Shown here in pieces: positions 8,167-16,251 of a stretch of DNA of 23,334 nucleotides. The translations under genes and the position numbers were made by a program. Location of the stretch: the NCBI GenBank assembly GCA_047616325.1, contig JBLHGN010000019.1, positions 1 to 23,334 on the forward strand. Direction: 5' to 3'. The first letter of the stretch is position 1. Every line of letters starts with the position of its first letter. The notes beneath the pieces were generated by a model that was not told where the DNA came from, made no database searches, and worked only from the letters and a program-made list of their open reading frames with translations. The stretch comes from JBLHGN01 sp047616325. Lineage in GTDB: Bacteria; Pseudomonadota; Gammaproteobacteria; Pseudomonadales; Cellvibrionaceae.

Positions 8167-8192
8167 GGTTTTGCGGGATTAAAGGCAATTCA

Positions 8193-8229
8193 AAAAAAGG
8201 CCAAGGTGCAGAATTTCTTGGCCTTTTTT
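8193..8229 (+). terminator. Intrinsic terminator after secF
   Basis: A 13-bp perfect stem (AAAAAAGGCCAAG at 8193-8205 with its complement at 8217-8229) closes an 11-base loop and ends in a run of six T. It starts 27 bases after the secF stop. The A-run on the other side means it could also work on minus-strand transcripts. Confidence 0.92.
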
Positions 8230-8250
8230 CCTTTTCACTATAAGAGCTTT

Positions 8251-8433
8251 TCAGTTTATTCGTTGGTGTGCTGTTTTTGGGCTTGAGTCGATGCGTGCGA
8301 TGTGAAGTGGGCTCGCGGCGTTTTGGTGATCTAGGCCGTGACTCTTTTCTGGCAAGCCGTAATCGCCCAGCATAATAAACGCCACAACAAGATTACATTT
8401 TGAGCGGTTTAAAAAAACAGGCTTTGTTTCCAT
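8251..8433 (-). CDS. Hypothetical 60-residue frame, doubtful
   Basis: A short frame from ATG at 8433 to TGA at 8251 would encode a 60-residue protein with no membrane segment, no metal-binding motif and no family I recognise. It lies between the secF terminator and the left end of the ISL3 element, ending 20 bases before the target duplication. No clear ribosome binding site is seen. It may be a chance frame or a fragment of an older gene that the insertion sequence landed beside; the stretch contains nothing else I can support. Confidence 0.2.
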   Translation of the reverse strand: METKPVFLNRSKCNLVVAFIMLGDYGLPEKSHGLDHQNAASPLHIARIDSSPKTAHQRIN

Positions 8434-8460
8434 TGTTTACCACCAGTAGGAATCTTTTAT

Positions 8461-8487
8461 GGCTCTTTACCACTTTGGCTGACTAAA
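8461..8487 (+). repeat. Left terminal inverted repeat of the ISL3 element
   Basis: These bases match the inverted right end at 10089-10115 with two mismatches or so over 26 positions. This edge abuts the 8-bp duplication TCTTTTAT. Confidence 0.92.
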
Positions 8488-8557
8488 ATATAGCCAAACA
8501 CATTTAATAGCTCTTATCTTATAATGTAATTGCAAATCCATGCATAAACCGAACTTT

Positions 8558-10040
8558 ATGAGTAGTCTACTTGATGTCAGCAGCCGTATCCATGAGTGGG
8601 TTGTGCCAATTGCCTAACTGGATTATAGATAATATCGAGCTTAATTTTGAATTAAGCATAGGGAAGGTGTTCCTCCGTCCAGACGCTCGAAAAGTGTCCA
8701 TAAGTGCCCTTATTGCAATCATCCCATGGGTGAAATGAGAACCACTGAGCGTCAAGTATTGGATCTACCCCTCGGTACAATTAAGGAAATGACAATTCAG
8801 TGTACTACCACTCAGGGGAAGTGTTCACGATGAGAGAACTTCCATATTTTTTTGCCCGAAGGAATAAAGAATAAGGAGTAACGGACGGGCAACCGAACGA
8901 CTAACAATTTACCTAATTACCACCATGGCTAAGCCGACATTGAGAGAATTTTAGTTCTCTATCCTTTTAATTTTTATAGAGATATTTCTGTTGGTCAATA
9001 TTCACATTTCCAAACTAGCGATGAAAGTAGCGCTTTCATGGAAATTATCAAGGATTAAAATTTCACGAGATAGAAATTACTCTCTATTTATAGGAGCAAT
9101 TGCATTTCATTACGAAAAATCCACTGGTAGCTTAGTTATAGTGGTAATTAGGAAAGTTTATGTGAGCAGGCTGTGTCGATTTATGCCTGTTAACAAAGCG
9201 GCCAGTTTTTTCCCGATCTCTGTTAACGCTGCACGTCGCTGGAATAAAGATGCCTTACAACGAACTCTTCCGTCACCTGATCTAGACAACCTTCACACCA
9301 TTCTAGTGGATGAAACAAGTATTGGTAAAGGACACAACTATTTAACCGTTGTACTGAATGGTATCAATGGTGAGGTTCTTCATATTGCAGAAGGGAAACG
9401 AAAAACCAGTTGAGTGAGCTTTTTTCAAAAGCTCACTCCAGAGCAAAAGGCTAGTATACAAGCCGTTGGCATTGATCGAAGCGTTGCTTATAGAGCGGTT
9501 ATGAAAGAGCAAATCCCTGATACCAGTATTGTTTTTGACAAGTTTCATATTGTATCGAACTACAATGACGTGATCGACGAAATTCGTCGAGAAGAGTGGC
9601 GTCAGGCAGAAGGAAAGGAAGGCAAAAAATTCATTAATGGTCAACGGTTCAATGTATTTAAGAATCCGTGGAACCTCAAACAGGATGATAAAGTTTCATT
9701 AAAGGCACTTCTTGATATCAATGAAAACTTGAATTCCGCATACACACTAAAAGATGCGCTCAAAAAGCTATGGACGTATACTTCAAAGACATGGACTGGC
9801 AAATATCTAGACAAATGGATAGGCTGGGCAAATGAAACCGAAATAAAAGAAATAGTTAGATTCTCCAAAGGCCTTAATAGAGATCGAGAAGAACTACTTT
9901 CTTGTTGTAAATATAAGGTCGCCAGCGCAAAAATTGAATCATTTAATGCAACGATAAAGCGAATAATTAGAAAGGCATGTGGATATCAAGACATGCAATA
10001 TCTCTATCTAAAAATTAGGCAAGAAGCACTTGCTACCTGA
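8558..10040 (+). pseudogene. ISL3-family transposase, degenerate
   Basis: Intact enzymes of this family are DDE transposases of roughly 400-450 residues. Here an ATG at 8558 opens MSSLLDVSSRIHEW and meets a stop at 8615. A zinc-finger-like CPYCNHPM...VLDLPLG remnant follows at about 8702-8800. The catalytic region is recognisable from about 9150: SRLCRFMPVNKAA, the first Asp in ILVDETSIGKGHNYLTVVL, then an in-frame TGA at 9411-9413. After it come FFQKLTPEQ, the second Asp in AVGIDRSVAYR, the family's VFDKFHIV, and the catalytic Glu in AKIESFNATIKR. The two longest pieces (8991-9413 and 9414-10040) share one frame, so the TGA alone separates them; the N-terminal part is broken by stops and frame changes. 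It is non-functional as it stands. Confidence 0.88.
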
Positions 10041-10088
10041 TAAAACTTTGAAATTTACCGAACAACCGGAACTTGGAAATGCAGAGAA

Positions 10089-10115
10089 ATTGGTCAGCCA
10101 AAGTGGTAAAGAACC
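10089..10115 (-). repeat. Right terminal inverted repeat of the ISL3 element
   Basis: The reverse complement begins GGTTCTTTACCACTTTGGCT and continues GACCAA, mirroring the left end at 8461. It is followed by TCATTTAT, the partner of the left target duplication. Confidence 0.92.
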
Positions 10116-10307
10116 TCATTTATACTCCCTCAGTATAGTAGGGCCACGAGCTTTGACGGGTGATATGAAAAAATTGACTAGCGCTTGGTGTTTCCATAAC
10201 CAAATTTGCTCTGTTGCAAGGGTAGAAATAGGCCTGTGTGTGGCAAGTGAAGTCCTTACTCTCATTTTTTTGCAAAAAGCTCAGATCTTGATAGGGGTAA
10301 AAGACTG

Positions 10308-12401
10308 ATGTGGAGTTACCTTTTTGGCAAAAACCATAACAAACAAGCCCCCATTCATCAGGAGCTCGACGAATTAAGTGCAAGCCTCAACCGCTATGAC
10401 AGAATCTTTTGGGGGGCTCACGACTATGGCTTTCTGGATTGGAATCTAACGCAGGGTCGAACTCACTGGTATGGTGGACTTTGGCGTCATCTCGGCTATA
10501 GCGAAGAGGATACGGAAGATTTTGCAATATCCGATCAGTTTTATCTGTTCATCCATCCAGATGACAGGAAGAAATTTATTGCCAATATGACTGCGCTTCT
10601 AAAGAGAGAGCAAGCAGCAGACTTTGTTTTTCGTCTGAAGTCTAAGGAGGGCAAGTTTGTATGGGCGGAAGCTCGCGTAGACGCCATACGTGAGCCAAAT
10701 GGTCGCGTTACCCATGTTTCTGGTGTGATATTTGATCTTACTAAGTTAAAAGCCGCAGAGGCGGCTCTGCAGGAGAGTGAGGCTCGGCACGATAGAATCA
10801 TTAAATCATCCAGTGATGGGCTTTGGGAGTGGGCAGCCAAAGACGGTGGTTCGCCGATGCGCAAATCAAAAACCTCTGGTGAGTGGGTGTGGAATCACGA
10901 CAGTGGTCAATTTACCTTTTCTAGCCGGTGCTGGGAATTGCTTGGTTATGAAAAAGATGACCCTATCGCGGACGGCGAACTGATCGCATGGCGCAAGCTT
11001 ATGCACAAGGATGACTGTCCGCGTTTCGATCGAACGTTAAGTGACCATATCGCCCAAAAAGGACCTTTCGACATAGAGTATCGCATTCGAGCGGCCGATG
11101 GCAGTTGGCGTTGGGTGCGAGGAAGAGGCCATATGGTATACGACGAGCAGGGCCGCCCCCTGTTAATGTCGGGTACCAATATGGACGTCACTGAATTAAA
11201 ACATGCCGAAGAGCGAGTAATAAAAGCCAAAGTCGATGCTGAAAAAGCGAATCAGGCCAAATCCGAGTTTTTGTCCCGCATGAGCCATGAACTGAGAACC
11301 CCGCTCAATGCCATTTTGGGCTTTTCTCAATTGTTTGAATTGGACTCAGGTCTCTCATCCCAACAAAGAGAGAATATTCTGGAGATTAAGCGCGCAGGCA
11401 ATCATTTGCTCGAATTGGTAGGCGATGTCTTGGATCTAGCTAAAATCGAAGCGGGGCACTCGCAGTTAAAAATGGAGCGAGTGATTGTGGCTCGCGCAAT
11501 CAATGACTGCATAGGCTTGGTCAAGTCGCAAATTGAAAAACACCAGCTGGATGTCGACATAAGGTTTAACAGCTTGGACTCGGCGACGGTCTATGTCGAT
11601 GAAATGCGTCTTCGGCAGGTGTTCATTAACTTGTTTGGAAATAGCGTAAAGTACAACACAACTGGAGGGCGGGTTTCAGTTGACTGTAATCTGGTAGGTA
11701 GCGAACGCCTGAGAGTGTCGGTAAGGGATACGGGGCGAGGCATTACATTACAGCGGCAACACGAAATATTTCAACCATTTAATCGTCTTGGGGCGGAACA
11801 TAGTGGCATCGAGGGAAGTGGCGTAGGCTTGGTGATTACCAAGCAGTTGGTTGAGCAAATGGGTGGTGCTATAGGTTTTGAAAGCGAGGAAAATGTAGGC
11901 AGTCTATTTTGGGTTGAGTTTCCTTTATGTAAAGAAAATTTCGTTGACCAAGCGGGTTGCGCAAGAACGGCTGTGAAGGAACATAAAATTAAGGGCGTCG
12001 ACGAGGTGGTGCCACCCCTTATCGTGGCACAGCAGAAGCGAATTCTTTACGTTGAGGATAACCCTTCCAGCCAAAAGTTGATGACGCAAATAATAGCTAA
12101 ATATCCTCAGCTGGAGCTGACGGTAGTTGGTCTGGCTGTACAGGGTCTCTTTGTTGCTCGTTCAGCTTTGCCAGACCTTATTCTTTTAGATGTTAACCTT
12201 CCTGGTTTAAGTGGCTTTGAAATAGTGCAAGTGCTTAAAAGTGAGAAGACTACACAAGATATTCCTGTAATCGCTTTGTCGGCGAATGTTCTTTCCCACG
12301 ACATTCTTGCAGGTATGGAGGCCGGCTTTGATCACTACTTGACTAAACCCTTAAACCTGGCAGCCTTTATTTATGTACTTAATCAGTTTTTATGCGATTA
12401 A
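10308..12401 (+). CDS. Cytoplasmic PAS-PAS hybrid sensor histidine kinase/response regulator
   Basis: The 697-residue protein has no signal peptide or membrane segment, so it should sense an internal signal or a partner protein. Domains in order: PAS/PAC about residues 30-150 (PAC end SGVIFDLTKLK), a second PAS/PAC about 160-300 (SGTNMDVTELK), a short coiled coil about 296-322, and a HisKA domain with phosphorylated His327 in MSHELRTPLNA. A HATPase_c domain follows with N box INLFGNSVKYN, G1 VRDTGRGI and G2 GSGVGLVIT. Last is a receiver domain about 578-697 with acidic pocket YVEDN, phospho-acceptor Asp628 in LLDVNLPG, Ser in IALSAN and Lys in LTKP. A purine-rich AGGGG lies upstream of the ATG. 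No output domain or partner regulator lies beside it. It is bordered by the insertion sequence and its own terminator. Confidence 0.94.
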   Translation: MWSYLFGKNHNKQAPIHQELDELSASLNRYDRIFWGAHDYGFLDWNLTQGRTHWYGGLWRHLGYSEEDTEDFAISDQFYLFIHPDDRKKFIANMTALLKREQAADFVFRLKSKEGKFVWAEARVDAIREPNGRVTHVSGVIFDLTKLKAAEAALQESEARHDRIIKSSSDGLWEWAAKDGGSPMRKSKTSGEWVWNHDSGQFTFSSRCWELLGYEKDDPIADGELIAWRKLMHKDDCPRFDRTLSDHIAQKGPFDIEYRIRAADGSWRWVRGRGHMVYDEQGRPLLMSGTNMDVTELKHAEERVIKAKVDAEKANQAKSEFLSRMSHELRTPLNAILGFSQLFELDSGLSSQQRENILEIKRAGNHLLELVGDVLDLAKIEAGHSQLKMERVIVARAINDCIGLVKSQIEKHQLDVDIRFNSLDSATVYVDEMRLRQVFINLFGNSVKYNTTGGRVSVDCNLVGSERLRVSVRDTGRGITLQRQHEIFQPFNRLGAEHSGIEGSGVGLVITKQLVEQMGGAIGFESEENVGSLFWVEFPLCKENFVDQAGCARTAVKEHKIKGVDEVVPPLIVAQQKRILYVEDNPSSQKLMTQIIAKYPQLELTVVGLAVQGLFVARSALPDLILLDVNLPGLSGFEIVQVLKSEKTTQDIPVIALSANVLSHDILAGMEAGFDHYLTKPLNLAAFIYVLNQFLCD

Positions 12402-12410
12402 ATTCGCAAT

Positions 12411-12440
12411 AAAAAACCTCCGAATAGTAGGGCGGTTTTT
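12411..12440 (+). terminator. Intrinsic terminator after the hybrid kinase, probably bidirectional
   Basis: AAAAACCtCC (12412-12421) pairs with GGGcGGTTTTT (12430-12440) across an 8-base loop with one internal mismatch. It begins 10 bases after the kinase stop and has both the T-tail and the facing A-run, so it may also end suhB transcripts, whose stop lies 33 bases away on the other strand. Confidence 0.75.
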
Positions 12441-12472
12441 ATGCTAGGCGAATTCAAAAGTGGCAATAGAAG

Positions 12473-13273
12473 CTATATTTTTCCCATGTGTCGGCCGACA
12501 ATTTGAAGCAGGGGTTTAAAAACCTTGGGCGAAGCACATACAATGTTGCCACTGTCCAAAAAGTTATTGCCGCCTTTAAAGTCTGAAACTAAAGCGCCGG
12601 CTTCTTTCAGCAACAAAATGCCCGCTGCAATATCCCACTTTTGCAGGTTCATCTCCCAAAAGCCATCGTAACGACCCGCGGCAACATAGGCCAAATCCAG
12701 TGCTGCAGAACCAGGGCGTCTTATGCCAGCCGTTTGGCTGGCCACTTCCTTCAGGCAGTCGAGATAGGGCTCGATATGTTGAAAGGCAAAGCCGTTAAAT
12801 GGAATGCCCGTACCAATAATTGCGCCATCGAGATCGCGCCGGTTAGACACGCGAATTCTGCGATCGTTGAGTACGGCGCCTTTGCCCCGCGTGGCAGTAT
12901 ATTCTTCGCGTTTGATCGGGTCGAGAATTACCCCGTGTTCAATTTGCCCTTTGTATAGGCAAGCGAGAGAGACCGCAAAGTGTGGTATGCCGTGTATAAA
13001 GTTGGTGGTGCCATCTAGCGGGTCTATTATCCATTCATAATCGCTATTTGGATTGCCACTTACGCCGCTTTCTTCCCCCAGAAACTTATGGTCGGGGTAG
13101 GCCTTGCTTAAATGATAAATTATTTCTTTCTCCGCCTTGCGGTCGACATCGCTGACGAAGTCGTTGCGACCCTTTTCCTCTACGTCTACCAAGTCTAGGC
13201 GATCGAAAGCGCTCTCTATCAGTTCGCCGGCTTTGCGCGCGGCTTTCAGGGCGATGGTCAGCATGGGTTCCAT
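12473..13273 (-). CDS. suhB: Inositol-1-monophosphatase family protein SuhB
   Basis: SuhB hydrolyses inositol-1-phosphate in vitro; in E. coli it also joins the ribosomal RNA antitermination complex. The 266-residue product has family length. Metal-binding residues are visible in GEESG (about 67-68), IDPLDGTTNFIHG (Asp84, Asp87), and WDIAAGILLLKEAGA near the C-terminus. I start at the ATG giving MEPMLTIALKAARKAGE, which matches the usual N-terminus; a TTG five codons upstream (13288) is possible but less typical. It is divergent from trmJ. In Pseudomonas-like genomes suhB lies close to secF; here the insertion sequence and kinase separate them. A TATAAT lies about 65 bases upstream. Confidence 0.95.
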   Translation of the reverse strand: MEPMLTIALKAARKAGELIESAFDRLDLVDVEEKGRNDFVSDVDRKAEKEIIYHLSKAYPDHKFLGEESGVSGNPNSDYEWIIDPLDGTTNFIHGIPHFAVSLACLYKGQIEHGVILDPIKREEYTATRGKGAVLNDRRIRVSNRRDLDGAIIGTGIPFNGFAFQHIEPYLDCLKEVASQTAGIRRPGSAALDLAYVAAGRYDGFWEMNLQKWDIAAGILLLKEAGALVSDFKGGNNFLDSGNIVCASPKVFKPLLQIVGRHMGKI

Positions 13274-13338
13274 ATGGCTTGGTCTCAAGTTGATTAGTCG
13301 AAAAAGTTCGAAAAAGTGGCGATAAGAAAAAGGTGGCG

Positions 13339-13344
13339 ATTATA
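13339..13344 (-). promoter_or_regulatory. Candidate -10 box for suhB
   Basis: A perfect TATAAT on the minus strand, 66 bases upstream of the suhB ATG and followed by CGCC as at the secD element. No good -35 is seen at the right distance, so the call rests on the -10 only. Confidence 0.4.
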
Positions 13345-13480
13345 GCAGCAATCGTTGCCAGATTGGCTTGTTTTGCCAATGGCCTGTCCAGAAGGTATAG
13401 TGCCGCATTTTCGGTATGGTCGGAAGTTAAGCACATGCCGAAATATTATCCTAAATAAATCAGTTGTATCGTAGCGAGGG

Positions 13481-13594
13481 CGTCTAATGTGCTGAAAATA
13501 GCGCGAATTTTTACTTTTTTGAGAGGATCGCATAGTCACCCTACGGGGGAGTCTCAAAAAAATGAAAAACGGCTTATTTTCAGTGTGTTAGGCG
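13481..13594 (+). ncRNA. Long imperfect hairpin upstream of trmJ, possible structured leader or small RNA
   Basis: Within the 390-base suhB-trmJ space, 13481-13524 pairs with 13552-13594 around a 27-base apical region. The outer 20 positions pair without a break on the plus strand, counting five G-U wobbles (CGTCTAATGTGCTGAAAATA with TATTTTCAGTGTGTTAGGCG). The inner part adds about 20 pairs with small bulges, ending GAGA/TCTC. The wobbles would be A-C mismatches on the minus strand, so plus-strand RNA is favoured. It ends about 70 bases before trmJ. It could be a 5' leader structure, a small RNA or a MITE-like palindrome; I know no family for it. The rest of the intergenic space shows only the suhB -10. 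Confidence 0.5.
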
Positions 13595-13663
13595 GTCGCG
13601 GTAGATTAAGCTGATTAATTTAGGATTTTGGTTAGAGGCGCAAAATAAAGGTGTACACAGCAC

Positions 13664-14497
13664 ATGATTAACCAACAGAGCAACCAATACTTTGATCGCA
13701 TCCGCATGGTTATGGTAAATACTTCCCATCCGGGCAATATAGGCGCTGCCGCTCGTGCCATGAAGAATATGGGGCTGTCGCGCTTGGTTTTGGTCGATCC
13801 CAAAGAATACCCATCCGACAAAGCCGTTTGGCGAGCCGCCGGAGCGGTAGATGTGCTCGATAGGGTCGATGTAGTGGCAACGCTAGACGAGGCTATCGGT
13901 GATTGCGGTCTTGTTATCGGCACAAGTGCTCGGGAACGTAGAATACCCTGGCCCTTAATTAGCCCTCGCGAGTGTGGCGATTTGGCCTGGGGCGAGGCAA
14001 AAAATCATGAAGTTGCCATAGTTTTTGGGCGTGAAGACCGAGGTTTAACCAACGATGAGCTGCAAAAGTGCAACTATCATGTGCATATTCCGGCCAACGA
14101 AGACTACAGTTCGCTCAATATTGCTTCTGCTTTGCAGGTCATAGTGTACGAGATTCGAATGTCATTTTTGGCCGAGCGAGACGGCAAGCCCATGCATTTC
14201 GACGATTGGGACATGCCGCCAGCCAAGCGCGATGACTTAGAACACTACTTCGTTCATCTGCAGTCCACGCTGGAAAACCTGGGCTTTCTAGAGCCAGGCA
14301 ACCCCCGGCAGACCATGACGCGGATGCGGCGACTGTTCAATAGAGTGCGCATGGACAAAATGGAACTGAGCATTATGCGTGGCATGTTGACCTCCATACA
14401 AAACTATATTTATCACACTAATAAGCAGTTGAAAAAACCACCTAGCGGCAATATTGAAGACCCAAACGGCGATAACAATCCGAAGGGCGATGATTAA
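13664..14497 (+). CDS. trmJ: tRNA (cytidine/uridine-32-2'-O)-methyltransferase TrmJ
   Basis: TrmJ is a SPOUT-fold methyltransferase that methylates the ribose of nucleotide 32 in tRNA anticodon loops using S-adenosylmethionine. The 277-residue product shows the family's early motif VNTSHPGNIGAAARAMKNMG, the TSAR segment, and the trefoil-knot cofactor site in VAIVFGREDRGLTNDELQKC and HIPANEDYSSLNIASALQV. The C-terminal quarter (HYFVHLQSTLENLGFL...NRVRMDKMELSIMRGM) is also typical; the last 20 residues are a polar tail. AAAGGTG upstream of the ATG can serve as ribosome binding site. It directly precedes iscR, with no cysE between, although related genomes often have one there. No terminator is seen before iscR. 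Confidence 0.96.
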   Translation: MINQQSNQYFDRIRMVMVNTSHPGNIGAAARAMKNMGLSRLVLVDPKEYPSDKAVWRAAGAVDVLDRVDVVATLDEAIGDCGLVIGTSARERRIPWPLISPRECGDLAWGEAKNHEVAIVFGREDRGLTNDELQKCNYHVHIPANEDYSSLNIASALQVIVYEIRMSFLAERDGKPMHFDDWDMPPAKRDDLEHYFVHLQSTLENLGFLEPGNPRQTMTRMRRLFNRVRMDKMELSIMRGMLTSIQNYIYHTNKQLKKPPSGNIEDPNGDNNPKGDD

Positions 14498-14518
14498 CCA
14501 AGTAAAATAGTAGGATAT

Positions 14519-14551
14519 ATACTTGACTGTTTTGCTAGGTTTTTCGATAAT
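14519..14551 (+). promoter_or_regulatory. iscR operon promoter overlapped by a Type 1 IscR box
   Basis: TTGACT (14523-14528) and GATAAT (14546-14551) lie exactly 17 bases apart, a strong sigma70-type promoter 28 bases before the iscR ATG. The bases 14519-14543 match the E. coli Type 1 IscR consensus at 20 of 25 positions by my alignment. All of the first 15 (ATACTTGACTGTTTT) fit, the second half is weaker. The box covers the -35 and spacer, so holo-IscR binding would block polymerase. Autorepression is inferred from the well-studied E. coli case. Confidence 0.75.
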
Positions 14552-14578
14552 ACCCTTAAAATTCGTGGGTAAAATATT

Positions 14579-15055
14579 ATGCGATTGACTACTAAGGGCC
14601 GCTACGCCGTTACGGCCATGTTAGACATTGCTTTGCATTCCAAGTCTGGGCCGGTGAGCTTGGCTGACATCTCCAAGCGACAGGAGATATCGCTCAGCTA
14701 CTTAGAACAGTTATTCGCAAAATTGCGGCAAAACGAGCTTGTATGCAGCGTGCGCGGGCCGGGTGGCGGTTACAAGCTTAATCACGATATTTCTGAGCTT
14801 TATGTGGCCCAAATCGTCGATGCCGTAAATGAATCGATAGATGCCACCAATTGTGGCGGTAAAGGCGATTGCCAGAAGGGCGAAGTGTGCCTAACACACT
14901 ACCTCTGGTGTGATTTAAGTGAGCAGATCCACCAGTTTCTGAGTAGTATCAGTCTCGGGAGTTTGGTCGAGCGGTGCGACGTTATAGATGTGTCGCAACG
15001 CCAAAACGACAAAGAGAGCCTTGAAAATGTTATCAGCGCAACCAACTTGGCTTAG
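14579..15055 (+). CDS. iscR: Fe-S cluster-sensing Rrf2-family repressor IscR
   Basis: IscR carries a [2Fe-2S] cluster and represses its own operon when clusters are plentiful; the apo form acts at other sites. The 158-residue protein begins MRLTTKGRYAVTAMLDIALH, with a winged helix (residues 1-80) containing the recognition helix region SLSYLEQLFAKLR and the wing VRGPGGGYKL. The cluster ligands Cys92, Cys98, Cys104 and His107 stand at exactly the E. coli positions (NCGGKGDCQKGEVCLTH). It is first in the Fe-S operon; iscS begins 5 bases after its stop. The preceding DNA has a matching promoter and box, supporting autoregulation of the whole locus. Confidence 0.98.
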   Translation: MRLTTKGRYAVTAMLDIALHSKSGPVSLADISKRQEISLSYLEQLFAKLRQNELVCSVRGPGGGYKLNHDISELYVAQIVDAVNESIDATNCGGKGDCQKGEVCLTHYLWCDLSEQIHQFLSSISLGSLVERCDVIDVSQRQNDKESLENVISATNLA

Positions 15056-15060
15056 CCGAT

Positions 15061-16251
15061 ATGAGTGCTAAGTTGCCCGTATACCTGGACTATGCCGCCA
15101 CCACTCCTGTTGACCCGAGAGTGGCCAAGCTTATGTGCGACTGCCTGAGCGAGGATGGCATTTTTGGGAACCCGGCCTCTCGTTCGCATATATATGGGTG
15201 GAAGGCAGAAGAGGCCATCGAACATGCCCGTGCGCAGGTGGCGGAGCTAATCCATTGTGACCCGCGCGAAATTGTCTGGACCAGCGGTGCAACCGAATCA
15301 AATAATCTAGCCTTAAAAGGTGCGGCACTTGCGCCAGGGGAAACTCGCAGGCACATCATAAGCTCTTCAATAGAGCACAAGGCCGTATTGGATACTTGTG
15401 CCTATTTGGAAACGCAGGGTCTGCAAGTGACCTACCTTAAGCCCGCCGCAGACGGACGCATAAGTGCAAACCAGGTGAGTGAGGCGCTGCGCGACGACAC
15501 GCTGCTGGTGTCGGTAATGCTGGTTAATAATGAAATTGGTGCGATTAACGATGTGCAAGCTATAGGCTCGTTGTGTCGAGAAAATGGCGTGCTATTTCAT
15601 GTGGATGCGGCGCAGGGGCTGGCTAAAATCCCTGTCGATTTGTCTCTTCTGCAGGTTGATTTGATGTCTTTTTCAGCCCATAAAATGTACGGACCTAAGG
15701 GCGTGGGCGCGCTCTACGTGCGGCGAGACCCTGCGGTAAAGATCAGCGCTCAAATTCATGGTGGTGGACATGAACGAGGCATGCGCTCGGGTACATTGCC
15801 TACCCATCAATTAGCAGGTATGGGGGAAGCGGCACGTATAGCCAAGCAAGAACTAGCGCAGGAGCTGGTTCGCATTGGCGAACTGAGGGCGAGGTTCTTG
15901 GCCGCCTTGGAGGGCCTTGGTGATATTCATCTAAACGGATCGCAGCAGCACTGCGTGCCGGGTATCGTCAGTCTGAGTATCGAGGGTGTCGAAGGTGAAG
16001 CGCTGCTTATGTCTCTGCGCGAACTTGCGCTTTCTGCTGGGTCGGCCTGTACTTCGGTAAGCGTGGAACCCTCCTATGTGTTGCGGGCTATTGGCCTAAG
16101 TGCTGAACTTGCTCACAGCTCATTGCGAATCAGTTTTGGGCGTTTTACGTGTGAGTCAGATATTGATTTTGCCGCAGATAAGGTTCGTAATTCGGTGGTG
16201 CGGCTGCGGGAATTGTCGCCGCGCAGTAAACGTACCACGAAGCATGAATAA
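15061..16251 (+). CDS. iscS: Cysteine desulfurase, IscS-type, with shortened C-terminus
   Basis: This PLP enzyme takes sulfur from cysteine as a persulfide for Fe-S clusters and tRNA thiolation. Features: LDYAATTPVDPRV, the ATESNN motif, cofactor Lys208 in SFSAHKMYGPKG, GGGHERGMRSGT, and active-site Cys330 in SAGSACTSVSVEPSYVL on the long loop typical of group I enzymes. The protein is 396 residues. After VRLRELSP it ends RSKRTTKHE, whereas standard IscS continues about 15 residues (LWEMYK...GVDLNSIEWA), the tail involved in IscU binding. The stop codon lies within the first copy of a triplicated 16-bp repeat. No iscU follows; sufB does, after 140 bases. It probably still works as a desulfurase, with a changed partner. 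Confidence 0.95.
   Translation: MSAKLPVYLDYAATTPVDPRVAKLMCDCLSEDGIFGNPASRSHIYGWKAEEAIEHARAQVAELIHCDPREIVWTSGATESNNLALKGAALAPGETRRHIISSSIEHKAVLDTCAYLETQGLQVTYLKPAADGRISANQVSEALRDDTLLVSVMLVNNEIGAINDVQAIGSLCRENGVLFHVDAAQGLAKIPVDLSLLQVDLMSFSAHKMYGPKGVGALYVRRDPAVKISAQIHGGGHERGMRSGTLPTHQLAGMGEAARIAKQELAQELVRIGELRARFLAALEGLGDIHLNGSQQHCVPGIVSLSIEGVEGEALLMSLRELALSAGSACTSVSVEPSYVLRAIGLSAELAHSSLRISFGRFTCESDIDFAADKVRNSVVRLRELSPRSKRTTKHE

Larger units (their letters stand above)
8453..10123 (+). mobile_element. ISL3-family insertion sequence with TIRs and near-perfect 8-bp target duplication
   Basis: The element proper is 8461-10115 (1655 bp). Its left end (8461-8487) and right end (10089-10115, inverted) match almost perfectly; the left begins GGCTCTTTACCACTTTGGCT and the right differs at only one of the first 20 bases. 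Directly outside lie TCTTTTAT (8453-8460) and TCATTTAT (10116-10123), an 8-bp target duplication with one mismatch. Eight-base duplications and ends beginning GG are known for the ISL3 family. The single gene inside encodes an ISL3-type transposase that is broken, so the copy is old and cannot move by itself. It sits in the space between secF and the hybrid kinase. Confidence 0.9.

Noticed and set aside
8567..8755. Minus-strand 62-codon frame inside the insertion sequence
   Set aside because: It is antisense to the degenerate N-terminal part of the transposase, including its zinc-finger remnant.
9411..9413. TGA in the transposase as a selenocysteine codon
   Set aside because: No selenocysteine is known at this place in ISL3 transposases, and the N-terminal part of the gene is also broken.
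10030..10308. Plus-strand 92-codon frame between transposase and kinase
   Set aside because: It runs through the right inverted repeat and target duplication of the insertion sequence, with no known similarity; a chance frame.
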